Source: DASQPJ01 sp036268355
GTDB taxonomy: Bacteria > Actinomycetota > Actinomycetes > Sporichthyales > Sporichthyaceae
NCBI GenBank assembly: GCA_036268355.1
Contig: DATAUG010000264.1
Span: 1-19,239 of the forward strand
DNA length: 19,239 bases
Reading direction: 5' to 3'
This document shows, piece after piece, positions 13,586 through 19,239 of this stretch. The position numbers and the translations under genes are program-made. A model generated the notes under the pieces. The model had not been told where the DNA came from and searched no databases. It worked only from the letters and a program-made list of their open reading frames with translations. The first letter of the stretch is position 1; every line of letters starts with the position of its first letter.

Positions 13586-14599
13586 TCAGGGGCTGCTCGC
13601 CCGGAACGCGGCCGGGGTCGCCCCGGTGACCTGACGGAACGCGCGGTGGAACTGTGCCGGGCCGCGGAAACCGACGACCGCGGCCACCACACCCAAGGGC
13701 AGGTCCTCGTTGGCGGACAGGATGATCTGGGCGTGCTCGATGCGGATCTCGCGCACCCGGTCGGAGAACTTCGACGGGTCCTGGAGGAACAGTCGCGACA
13801 ACGACCTGGTCGACATGCCGCACGCCGCCGCCGCACTGGCCGGGGTGAGGTCCGGATCGAGGTAGGCGCGGCTCAGATACGACAGCACCCGCTGCTTGGC
13901 CGGCGGCACCGACTCGGCAGGTGAGCCCTCCAGACGCCGGGCGATCGCCAGGGCGACCTGGGCCAGGTGGGTCAGGTAGATGTCCAGGCCGGGGATCTGG
14001 TGCCCGTTACGAGCCCGGAAGACGGCCCCCAGCACGCAGTCGACCACGGCGCTGCCGCTGCCTCGGCGCGGGCCACCGACCGGCACCAGGCTCGCCCGCC
14101 CCGCCGCCGCGGCCGAAGGTACCGACGGAAGCAGCACCACCAGGACACCGGCCGGGCCGTGCAGGCACAACTCGTAAGGCCGCGACGGGGACACCACGAC
14201 CATCTCCCCGCACCCCAGCCGCGTTGAACCCCTCGCCTGACGCACCGTCAGCTCACCGTCGAGCGGTACGACGAGCCCCACCCGGGCCGACCCGCCACGA
14301 CGCGGGGCCGGCGTACCCGGCGACCCGGCGCGGACGGTGAGCACCTGCGCCGAGGTGACCTCCAGCTGCACCACCTCGACCGGCCCGAACCGCTGATGGG
14401 TCAACGTCCCGGCAGGCACCGCACCACCGGCCGACTCGACCTGGGCGCCCAAGCTCGCCGCGACCGGTTGCGCCCAGGACCGCGAATCCGTCGGGACCGG
14501 CAACTGTTGACCAGGACCGGTCCTGGGCTCCCCCACCCGCCACCGACCGATGCAAGCCTGCGCGAGGTCGTGCGCCGCCGCCGGGTTCGCGTCGATCAC
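13586..14599 (-). CDS. AraC family transcriptional regulator
   Basis: About 337 residues. The N-terminal part (roughly 50-220) looks like the AraC-binding-like sensor domain with beta-rich segments (VGLVVPLDGELTVRQARGS, GCGEMVVVSPSRPYELCL). The C-terminal 100 residues form the double helix-turn-helix DNA-binding domain: LTPASAAAACGMSTRSLSRL as the first HTH and LPLGVVAAVVGFRGPAQFHR followed by AFRQVTGATPAAFR as the second, both with conserved spacing. It should bind an inducer and activate nearby promoters, most likely the hydrolase downstream and the divergent transporter. The start is uncertain: GTG 14599 is preferred, but later GTG codons are possible since the first ~45 residues lack clear family match. 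A perfect CTGAC-N5-GTCAG (14237) lies inside its coding part. Confidence 0.85.
   Translation of the reverse strand: MIDANPAAAHDLAQACIGRWRVGEPRTGPGQQLPVPTDSRSWAQPVAASLGAQVESAGGAVPAGTLTHQRFGPVEVVQLEVTSAQVLTVRAGSPGTPAPRRGGSARVGLVVPLDGELTVRQARGSTRLGCGEMVVVSPSRPYELCLHGPAGVLVVLLPSVPSAAAAGRASLVPVGGPRRGSGSAVVDCVLGAVFRARNGHQIPGLDIYLTHLAQVALAIARRLEGSPAESVPPAKQRVLSYLSRAYLDPDLTPASAAAACGMSTRSLSRLFLQDPSKFSDRVREIRIEHAQIILSANEDLPLGVVAAVVGFRGPAQFHRAFRQVTGATPAAFRASSP
14237..14251. promoter_or_regulatory. CTGAC-N5-GTCAG palindrome, site 9 (inside araC)
   Basis: Perfect copy with spacer GCACC; symmetry extends to CTGACG-CAC-CGTCAG. It is the only copy inside an intact gene (codons for LTVRQ), so it may be chance or an intragenic site. 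Confidence 0.35.
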
Positions 14600-14694
14600 C
14601 GATTCACCACTGCGTCCTGACCTGGCGGGGTGCACGGGGCGCATCCTCCCAGAACCCGCCCCGACCGGTGACGCCTCCTACGCAGCGCGACCGG

Positions 14695-14731
14695 CCGGCG
14701 CGCATTGCGAGCAGGCGTGGCGCGCAACGTC
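14695..14731 (+). repeat. 37-bp inverted repeat, right copy
   Basis: Partner of 13540-13576. It sits in the 230-bp divergent region between araC and the TDT transporter. The pair encloses the araC gene with little else, giving a 1.2-kb cassette bounded by inverted repeats. Confidence 0.7.
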
Positions 14732-14829
14732 GCCACGACGGACCTGGCGGCGGGGCAGGATCGCCTCGACCGAAGGCGAACACCCCTGCCGGGGGCGGGC
14801 ACGCACCACCCTCGAGCACCCGGGAGCAC

Positions 14830-15909
14830 ATGTCGGCGCGAGAAGAACGACCGCCGCCGCGGGCGCGGATCCCGGCCATCGGCCCGGCCGGCGGCCCGGC
14901 GATGCGTCGCCGGCGCCGGGTACCGGCCAACTTCTTCGGCATCCCCCTGGGCCTGATCGGCCTGGCCGATGCCTGGCTGGTCGCCGCGAACTTCCACCTC
15001 GCCCCGGTTCTGGCCGGTCGGCTGCTGGTCGCAGTCGCGATGTTCGCCTGGGTAGCCGTCACGTTCGCCTACCTGCGCGGGCTGCTCACGCACCGGGTGA
15101 GCCTCGCCGGCGACCTGGCCGATCCGGTCGCCGGGCCCTTCATCGCCGCGGCGGTGCTCGTGCCGATGCTCGCCGCCGCCGACGTGCTCCACCCCTACGA
15201 CCACCGAGCGGGCACGGTGCTCGTCGACGTGTTGATCGCGATCACCGTCGTCCTGGCCGGGTGGTTCACCGGCCAGTGGACCTCGCGTCCGGTCCCTCTC
15301 GCTACCGTGCACCCGGGGTATTTCCTGCCCGCCGCGGCCGGCGGATTCATCAGCTCGGCCTGCGCCGCGCTCGTCGGCCAACGCAACCTGGCCCAGGTGC
15401 TGTTCGGGCTGGGCCTGTTCTCCTGGATCGTGCTCGGGGCGATCATCCGCGCCCGGCCCATCCTCGGCCCACCGTTACCCACCCCGCTGGTCCCGACCTT
15501 GGCCATCGAGGTCGCCCCGGCGGCTGTGGCCATCTTCGCCGCCTTCGTCATCGACGGGCAACACGTCAACGTCACCGTCCAGGCGCTGGCCGGGTACGGC
15601 CTGCTCATGGTGATCGCGCAGCTGCGGCTCCTGCCCGAATTCCTGCGCCTGTCGTTCATGCCCACCTTCTGGGCCTTCACCTTCCCCGCGGCTGCCGTCG
15701 ACTTCGCCGCCCTGTTCTGGCTGGGCATAACCCACCCCACCGGATGGCGCACCGAGTCCTACCTGACCCTGGCCGCGATCACCGTGCTCGTCGGCGCAAT
15801 CGCGGCCCGAACCGTCCTGGACCTGCACCGAGGACACATGCTGGCGAGCACCGTCGCCCCGGCCATCACCGGCACAGTGCCGGCGACCGAGGCGATTGCA
15901 ATCCGCTGA
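14830..15909 (+). CDS. TDT/SLAC1-type (TehA-like) membrane transporter
   Basis: A 359-residue protein with about ten hydrophobic helices, the size and layout of the tellurite-resistance/dicarboxylate transporter (TDT) family, which includes TehA and SLAC1 anion channels. Typical features: the opening helix VPANFFGIPLGLIGLADAWL, a repeated pattern of small/Gly-rich helices, VHPGYFLPAAAGGFISS and LPEFLRLSFMPTFWAFTFPA, the last being close to the family's conserved 'F.P.......p' segment. It sits in the cytoplasmic membrane and should pass an anion or carboxylate; the substrate is unknown. ATG 14830 is preceded by GGGAG at short distance; ATG 14902 (MRRRRRVPANFF) is an alternative. It is divergent from araC, so a shared regulatory region is likely. 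Confidence 0.85.
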   Translation: MSAREERPPPRARIPAIGPAGGPAMRRRRRVPANFFGIPLGLIGLADAWLVAANFHLAPVLAGRLLVAVAMFAWVAVTFAYLRGLLTHRVSLAGDLADPVAGPFIAAAVLVPMLAAADVLHPYDHRAGTVLVDVLIAITVVLAGWFTGQWTSRPVPLATVHPGYFLPAAAGGFISSACAALVGQRNLAQVLFGLGLFSWIVLGAIIRARPILGPPLPTPLVPTLAIEVAPAAVAIFAAFVIDGQHVNVTVQALAGYGLLMVIAQLRLLPEFLRLSFMPTFWAFTFPAAAVDFAALFWLGITHPTGWRTESYLTLAAITVLVGAIAARTVLDLHRGHMLASTVAPAITGTVPATEAIAIR

Positions 15910-16090
15910 GCGCAGCAGCGAGCCACAGATCTGACCCCAGGTCAGAATGCTCTCGCCGCGCGGTCGGTTCCGCACACCTGGGTGCCCGATCCCAGATGTC
16001 CGGACGGGGATCGGTGCTCAGCCCGCTCGCGCGCAGGTCCTCGATCGCGTCGAGGACCTGCCACCACGGCTCGGGGATCTTCGCCTTCAC
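15866..16090 (-). CDS. Doubtful small ORF, possible gene fragment
   Basis: A 74-codon minus-strand frame from GTG 16090. Only its first ~36 residues look protein-like (KAKIPEPWWQVLDAIEDLRA then SGLSTDPRPDIWD); the rest does not, and the end overlaps the transporter gene by 44 nt antisense. There is no separate Shine-Dalgarno and an in-frame stop lies just upstream. The VLDAIEDL codons coincide with the perfect hairpin at 16033-16061. It may be a decayed fragment. Confidence 0.25.
   Translation of the reverse strand: MKAKIPEPWWQVLDAIEDLRASGLSTDPRPDIWDRAPRCAEPTARREHSDLGSDLWLAAALSGLQSPRSPALCR
15931..15945. promoter_or_regulatory. CTGAC-N5-GTCAG palindrome, site 10
   Basis: Perfect copy with spacer CCCAG, 22 nt after the transporter stop. 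Symmetry extends to TCTGAC...GTCAGA. Confidence 0.6.
16033..16061. terminator. Strong hairpin between the TDT and MarC genes
   Basis: Perfect 12-bp arms (GCAGGTCCTCGA and complement) with a 5-nt loop TCGCG. It lies 123 nt after the transporter stop and has no U-run, so it is a possible terminator or regulatory hairpin; a protein-binding palindrome is also possible. Confidence 0.45.
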
Positions 16091-16285
16091 CTCGGTGCGG
16101 TCATCGATCTGATCATGTGGTCATGTCACTGGTCATCCGAGTCTGTTACGGACGTTCGGAAGGCCGCCTCTTCCTGCCGGCGCTTGCGCTGATCGGCCGG
16201 GGTGATGGCGCGGGGCGTAGGGTGAGGCAGGAGCTGGCAGTCCGGCCGGGGTGCGTTCGATCTGGTCCGCGGGGGTGCGCCGGTC

Positions 16286-16921
16286 GTGCTGAACGGATTC
16301 GGGGACGCATTCTCGGTGACATTGCTGTCGTTGTTCCCCATCATGAATCCGATCGGTAACCTGCCTGCCTTCTTCGCCCTCACCGTCGGGGACACCGCGG
16401 CGCGGCGGCGGGTGCAGGTGCTGCGCACCGCCGGTTGGGTCGTCGCGCTGCTGGTGCTGTTCGCGGTGGCGGGCCAGGAACTGCTGCACGCGTTGGGGAT
16501 CTCCCTACCGGCTCTGCAGATCGCCGGGGGCCTGGTCGTGGCCCACACCGCCTTCGCGATGGTCGCCTCCGGGCCCCGGTTGAGCAGCGAGGAGCACGGG
16601 GCCGGCGTCGCCGCCACCGACGTGTCCTTCTCCCCCATGGCCATGCCGTTGCTCGCTGGGCCCGGCGCGATCGGCACCGTCATCGCCCTGGCCTCCCGAT
16701 CCGAAGGCGCACCGGCGCTGCTGGGCATCGTCACCGCCTCGGTGGTCATGGGCCTGGTCGTGGCCGCGGTCCTCGCCGGAGGTGACCCCCTGCTGAACCT
16801 GCTCGGAACCACCGGCGTCGCGGCGTTGACCCGGATCTTCGGGTTCCTCATCCTCGCCGTGGCCGTGGAACTGATCGCCCACGGCGTCCTGGCCCTGGCC
16901 CCCGGCCTGCTTCGGAACTGA
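16286..16921 (+). CDS. MarC family integral membrane protein
   Basis: A 211-residue membrane protein with six hydrophobic helices, the normal size for the MarC/NAAT family (PF01914). Typical motifs are visible: SLFPIMNPIGNLPAFFALT near the N-terminus, LQIAGGLVVAHTAFAMV, and SFSPMAMPLLAGPGAIGTVI, the family's conserved P-l-A-G-P-G-a segment. It ends in LIAHGVLALAP. It sits in the cytoplasmic membrane; the family is poorly understood, and a role in amino-acid or small-molecule export has been suggested. GTG 16286 has GGGGGTG about 10 nt upstream. It converges on the small leftward genes that end at 16977. The 55 bp between contain a rough C-rich/G-rich inverted repeat that could end transcription. 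Confidence 0.9.
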   Translation: MLNGFGDAFSVTLLSLFPIMNPIGNLPAFFALTVGDTAARRRVQVLRTAGWVVALLVLFAVAGQELLHALGISLPALQIAGGLVVAHTAFAMVASGPRLSSEEHGAGVAATDVSFSPMAMPLLAGPGAIGTVIALASRSEGAPALLGIVTASVVMGLVVAAVLAGGDPLLNLLGTTGVAALTRIFGFLILAVAVELIAHGVLALAPGLLRN

Positions 16922-16976
16922 CCCCCCGGACGAGGACCGGCGGGGGCTGTCGGTCAGTCCCGGTCGCCGTCGGGAC

Positions 16977-17183
16977 TCAGCGGTTGGCCCAGTGGATCCC
17001 GAGCTCACGACCGTCGGGGACCAGGTAGGTGATGCCACGTTCGGGCGGTGGGGTCCCGTCGAGTTCAGCGGCGGTGGTGCGGTTCGACACCTCGACGCCG
17101 ATCAGGCCGAAGCGGATTCCGACCTCGTTGTGGACATGCCGCCCGGCGCAGCGAAACACGCGTCGAGTTGCAGGCTCACGCAA
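16977..17183 (-). CDS. Small hypothetical protein, coupled to the upstream gene
   Basis: A 68-residue frame that begins at TTG 17183, inside the last codons of the 171-residue gene before it (8-nt overlap), so translation may be coupled. The sequence has protein character: RRVFRCAGRHVHNEVGIRFG, then LIGVEVSNRTTAAELDG and PPERGITYLVPDGRELGIHW. There is no signal peptide or membrane helix. I do not recognise the family. It appears to be the third gene of a leftward ssb operon. If the start is wrong, it might instead be the C-terminal part of the 171-residue protein reached by frameshift. Confidence 0.5.
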   Translation of the reverse strand: MREPATRRVFRCAGRHVHNEVGIRFGLIGVEVSNRTTAAELDGTPPPERGITYLVPDGRELGIHWANR

Positions 17184-17691
17184 GATGCGGCCCGTAGGAC
17201 TCCAGGCCCATGAACAACTCCGCGATCAGCCGGTGCGTGCGGACCAGCGCGCCGCCAGGCAGGTACAGGATCAGCCAGTCCGTGCGGTCGTCATGGTCCT
17301 CGCGGATCGCGAGGAGCCCGCACACGATCGCGCCGACGATCGGAACCTGCACGACGGCGTGGACGTGGTTGGCGCGCTCCCGAATGACCTCCATCGGGTT
17401 GTCCACCGGCTCGTGGCGAGCGGGTCGCCAGGACGTCTGGGTGAACCAGGTCTCGATGCCCAGGGCGTGGGTGGGCGCTGACATTGCGGCGCCCAGGCGG
17501 GCGTCGTCCCGCGGTCCGAGTTCCAGGGCGAGTTCGTAGAACGCATCGGACCAGTTGTCGGCCTCGTCGAGGTCATCGATGCGCGGCGGCGGACCTTGCA
17601 GAGCACGAAGTGCTTGCTCGCGCTCAGCCTCCTCGAGCCAACGCAGCACTTCCTCGCGGTCGGCGTCGTCCACGGCAAGGATTTTAAGCAT
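17176..17691 (-). CDS. Hypothetical protein next to ssb
   Basis: A 171-residue soluble, acidic protein from ATG 17691. The N-terminus is strongly charged and helical (VDDADREEVLRWLEEAERE), then RIDDLDEADNWSDAFYELAL, HALGIETWFTQTSWRPARHE, a hydrophobic strand VVQVPIVGAIVCGLLAIRED and WLILYLPGGALVRTHRLIAE. No known domain is recognised. It starts 59 nt after the ssb stop on the same strand and ends by overlapping the small gene downstream, so the three are probably co-transcribed. Its context suggests an accessory role in the mobile element, but this is only association. The Shine-Dalgarno before the ATG is weak. Confidence 0.68.
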   Translation of the reverse strand: MLKILAVDDADREEVLRWLEEAEREQALRALQGPPPRIDDLDEADNWSDAFYELALELGPRDDARLGAAMSAPTHALGIETWFTQTSWRPARHEPVDNPMEVIRERANHVHAVVQVPIVGAIVCGLLAIREDHDDRTDWLILYLPGGALVRTHRLIAELFMGLESYGPHLA

Positions 17692-17749
17692 TGCCGAGCC
17701 GCACCAGCCCTGCCCGGCCGCGGACGCCGTCACCTGACCAGCCGCCAGT

Positions 17750-18217
17750 TCAGCATCGTTCGGCGGGCCGGCGCCAGTTGGCGGGGCGGCCGTTGCGGGC
17801 CGGGGTGCCGGCCTTCTCCACGGTCGGTGCACTGTTTGGTCGGGCGGGTTGGGCGTTGCGCCGGTCGACGCCCGCGTTGCGTGTGGGCATGCGTAGTGAT
17901 GGGCCGGCGTCCTCGGCGGTGAGTTCCCAGACGGTGCGGGTCTCGTTGTCGTCGGTGGTCCACTCGCGCTGTTCGAGGCGGCCGTGCACGATCACCCGGT
18001 CGCCCTTGTTCAGGTTCGCAGCGAGGTTCTCGGCGAGGGTCTCCCAGGCGATGACGGTGTACCAGGAGGTGGTGCCGTCGACCCATTCGCCGTTGGGGTC
18101 GCGGCGGCGGTTGTCGACGGCGATGCGCATCCGTACCGTCGCCTTCCCTGTCGCCGAGGCTTCCAGGGTGGGTGTCTCGGCGAGGTTGCCGCAGATTGTG
18201 AGTGCTGTTCCGTTCAT
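17750..18217 (-). CDS. ssb: Single-stranded DNA-binding protein (SSB)
   Basis: A 155-residue OB-fold SSB. Residues 1-110 hold the canonical pattern: MNGTALTICGNLAETPTLE, VRMRIAVDNRRRDPNGEW, DGTTSWYTVIAWETLAENLA, NLNKGDRVIVHGRLEQREW and TVWELTAEDAGPSLRM. It binds single-stranded DNA as a tetramer during replication, repair or transfer. The C-terminal tail is Pro/Arg/Asn-rich and ends PAERC; it lacks the acidic D-D-I-P-F tip by which chromosomal SSBs recruit partners. That, and the neighbouring small membrane proteins, point to a plasmid or conjugative-element SSB. ATG 18217 has a GGAGGGG 5 nt upstream. It leads a leftward operon. A decayed relative lies at 148-280. Confidence 0.9.
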   Translation of the reverse strand: MNGTALTICGNLAETPTLEASATGKATVRMRIAVDNRRRDPNGEWVDGTTSWYTVIAWETLAENLAANLNKGDRVIVHGRLEQREWTTDDNETRTVWELTAEDAGPSLRMPTRNAGVDRRNAQPARPNSAPTVEKAGTPARNGRPANWRRPAERC

Positions 18218-18627
18218 CGAATCCCCTCCAGGTGGGTCCAGGAAAACCCCGGTCCCGAGGTGTCGGGCCGAGGTGCAGGTTGCGCGCGGTGGGTTGGTGC
18301 GCGGGGCCGCGCGCGGGTGCTGACGGCAGCGCCGGCGTAGTCGTTCGGGGTGCCCTGCCTGGCGTCGCGGGTCTTGGACGCTGTGGTGAACTTCCCGGTT
18401 CCGCCGCCATCGTCCGTTTGGCTGAGAAAAAAATCATCTGTCCGGAGGAACCGAAACGTCCCCGTCGAGAGTCGAAGCGTGCATCGGCGACAAGATCACC
18501 CGTCGCCACATCAGTTGAGGTCCTGTCAGGTCCCGCCGCACGTCTCGTGAAGCCGCCGGTACGCCGAAGCACCACCGCGCGGTGTCGATGGGTGACGTGC
18601 CGGCACGACCCGAGGGCCATCGAAGAC
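18218..18627. other. Divergent regulatory region between ssb and the membrane-protein genes
   Basis: About 410 bp without a supported gene; it should carry promoters for both directions. An A-run (AAAAAAA near 18426) is unusual in this GC-rich DNA. A GGAGGA at 18444-18449 is not followed by a usable start at the right distance. An origin of transfer or other element site would fit here, but no clear nick-site motif is seen. Confidence 0.45.
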
Positions 18628-18948
18628 ATGGGGACATCGATGCTGTACGCGCTCGTTCACACCGCCGGTGGTACCGGCACGGATCCCGGCCCCGACCTGA
18701 GTGAGTGGACTCAGCGCGGAGGTACCCGCCCGCCGGGGGCGGACAAGTTCGTCGAGTTGATCCACTGGCTGTCCTGGGGCGTCACCGGCGTGCTCTTCGC
18801 TGGTGTGCTGATGGCCGCGGCGAAGATGGCAGTCAATGTGGGCGGCGGTGGTCGCCACGGGCACGAGGGCCTAACCCACCTTGCCTGGGTCGCTTTCGCC
18901 TGCGTGATCGCGGGGTCCGCCTCCATCATCGTGGGACACCTCCTCTGA
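18628..18948 (+). CDS. Small two-helix membrane protein (VirB2/TrbC-like, conjugation)
   Basis: A 106-residue protein with two membrane helices: LIHWLSWGVTGVLFAGVLMA and HLAWVAFACVIAGSASIIVG, joined by a Gly/His-rich loop (GGGGRHGHEG). The N-terminus has ALVHTAGGTGTDPGPDLSEW. Size and two-helix layout resemble the pilin-like or channel proteins (VirB2/TrbC type) that often begin actinobacterial conjugation clusters. This is family resemblance, not proof. ATG 18640 with GGGGA 5 nt upstream is a good alternative start. The stop overlaps the next gene's ATG (TGATG), so they are coupled. Confidence 0.65.
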   Translation: MGTSMLYALVHTAGGTGTDPGPDLSEWTQRGGTRPPGADKFVELIHWLSWGVTGVLFAGVLMAAAKMAVNVGGGGRHGHEGLTHLAWVAFACVIAGSASIIVGHLL

Positions 18949-19145
18949 TGCGCACAGCCGTCTCCCAGCCCGACCGGACACCCCGGGACGCCTCGGGTAC
19001 GACCATCTCGACAACGCTGGTCGCCGCATGCCTCGTCCTGGCCCTCACCGGCGGCGTCGTCTATGTCGCCAACGGCCACGGCCCGACCGGACACGCCGCC
19101 TCAGCCCGGATCCACCGTGGTGTTCGGGTTCGGGCCGGGTCGTAA
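18948..19145 (+). CDS. Small single-helix membrane protein, coupled to the previous gene
   Basis: A 65-residue protein: a polar N-terminus (TAVSQPDRTPRDASG), one membrane helix (TISTTLVAACLVLALTGGVVY) and a short basic tail. Its ATG overlaps the stop of the previous gene. It is probably part of the transfer apparatus by position. The last 14 codons are odd: in the next frame, the same DNA reads VFGFGPGRNGRMPR and then stops at TGA, which looks more protein-like than RGVRVRAGS, so a small frameshift near 19115-19120 is possible. Confidence 0.55.
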   Translation: MRTAVSQPDRTPRDASGTTISTTLVAACLVLALTGGVVYVANGHGPTGHAASARIHRGVRVRAGS

Positions 19146-19173
19146 CGGGCGAATGCCCCGCTGAGCAGGGACG

Positions 19174-19239
19174 ATGGGACTTGCTGAGGGTCCTTTTCGC
19201 CTGTCCAGAGAGGCACTCGCTGGATGCAACTTTCTCACG
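19174..19239 (+). CDS. Possible start of a further gene, cut by the window edge
   Basis: An ATG at 19174, shortly after CAGGGA, opens a frame that remains open for 22 codons to the edge (MGLAEGPFRLSREALAGCNF). Codon use is less GC-rich than elsewhere. Too short to identify; it may be the next gene of the transfer operon or chance. Confidence 0.25.
   Translation, partial: MGLAEGPFRLSREALAGCNFLT

Larger units (their letters stand above)
15910..16285. other. Intergenic stretch between the TDT and MarC genes
   Basis: Besides the doubtful ORF above, it holds palindrome site 10 and one strong hairpin (16033-16061). The part 16100-16285 shows nothing I can name; it should contain the MarC promoter. 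Confidence 0.45.

Noticed and set aside
12020..13924. Plus-strand open frame of 634 codons
   Set aside because: It is the antisense shadow of the ferritin-like, hydrolase and araC genes, which have clear domains and ribosome sites; the shadow protein has no recognisable fold.
14550..16112. Plus-strand open frame of 520 codons over the transporter
   Set aside because: Arg/Pro/His-rich product in another frame of the TDT gene, with no membrane helices or motifs.
17730..18629. Minus-strand 299-codon frame over ssb
   Set aside because: Pro/Arg-rich shadow in a different frame of ssb, which has a strong Shine-Dalgarno and full OB-fold sequence.
1..19239. CRISPR arrays, tRNA or rRNA genes, transposases, integrases
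   Set aside because: No regularly spaced identical repeats, no cloverleaf-like tRNA, no rRNA-like stretch and no transposase or integrase motif were seen on either strand. This was judged by eye; a tRNAscan or Infernal run could still find something.

Overview
The window is very GC-rich. It uses GTG and TTG starts often, has Shine-Dalgarno sites of the GGAGG type, and its protein families (TDT/SLAC1 transporter, MOSC-reductase fusion, two-domain ABM protein, RCC1-type secreted repeats) fit a high-GC actinomycete. I cannot name the genus. The right end carries genes typical of a conjugative or integrative element: a single-stranded DNA-binding protein without the usual acidic tail, a small two-helix membrane protein of VirB2/TrbC type and a one-helix membrane protein. 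The left end carries a decayed second ssb copy.

Left third (1-5.3 kb): a graveyard with two or three apparently intact genes. In order: an ssb remnant, a ~250-bp non-coding repeat (copy A), an intact nitroreductase, a Dabb (stress-responsive alpha/beta barrel) gene broken by an in-frame TAG and TGA, a secreted Gly/Leu/Asp/Arg/Tyr repeat protein whose repeat frame continues past its TAG, a fragment of an RCC1-repeat protein fused to a fragment of a phospholipase-D-like gene, repeat copy B, a strong hairpin terminator, and a nearly complete secreted phospholipase-D-like gene with one frameshift.

Middle (5.5-8.3 kb): a cupin gene; then a two-gene unit of an XRE-type regulator (one frameshift) overlapping by 4 nt a nucleotidyltransferase-like protein, arranged like a toxin-antitoxin or abortive-infection pair; then small ORFs of unknown function.

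Core metabolic block (8.3-14.6 kb, all minus strand, transcribed right to left): AraC regulator, alpha/beta hydrolase with an Asp nucleophile, ferritin-like protein, MOSC/ferredoxin-reductase/2Fe-2S fusion, RidA-like protein, two-domain ABM protein, GNAT acetyltransferase. The mix suggests detoxification or oxidative turnover of a reactive organic compound under AraC control; this is inference. A 37-bp inverted repeat pair flanks the araC gene. Divergent from araC lies a TDT/SLAC1-type transporter, followed by a MarC-family membrane protein.

Right end (17-19.2 kb): leftward ssb and two small hypothetical genes, then the divergent rightward membrane-protein genes of the presumed conjugation module, running off the window.

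The most striking signal outside genes is a palindrome, CTGAC-N5-GTCAG, always with a 5-nt spacer. It occurs seven times perfectly and three times with one mismatch, almost always between genes or in dead sequence. About 0.02 perfect copies are expected by chance in a window this size. It looks like the operator of an unseen regulator or part of a dispersed element. A second pattern is that both frameshifted genes break at a C5 run lacking one base, which could be mutation, phase variation, ribosomal slippage or a sequencing artefact.
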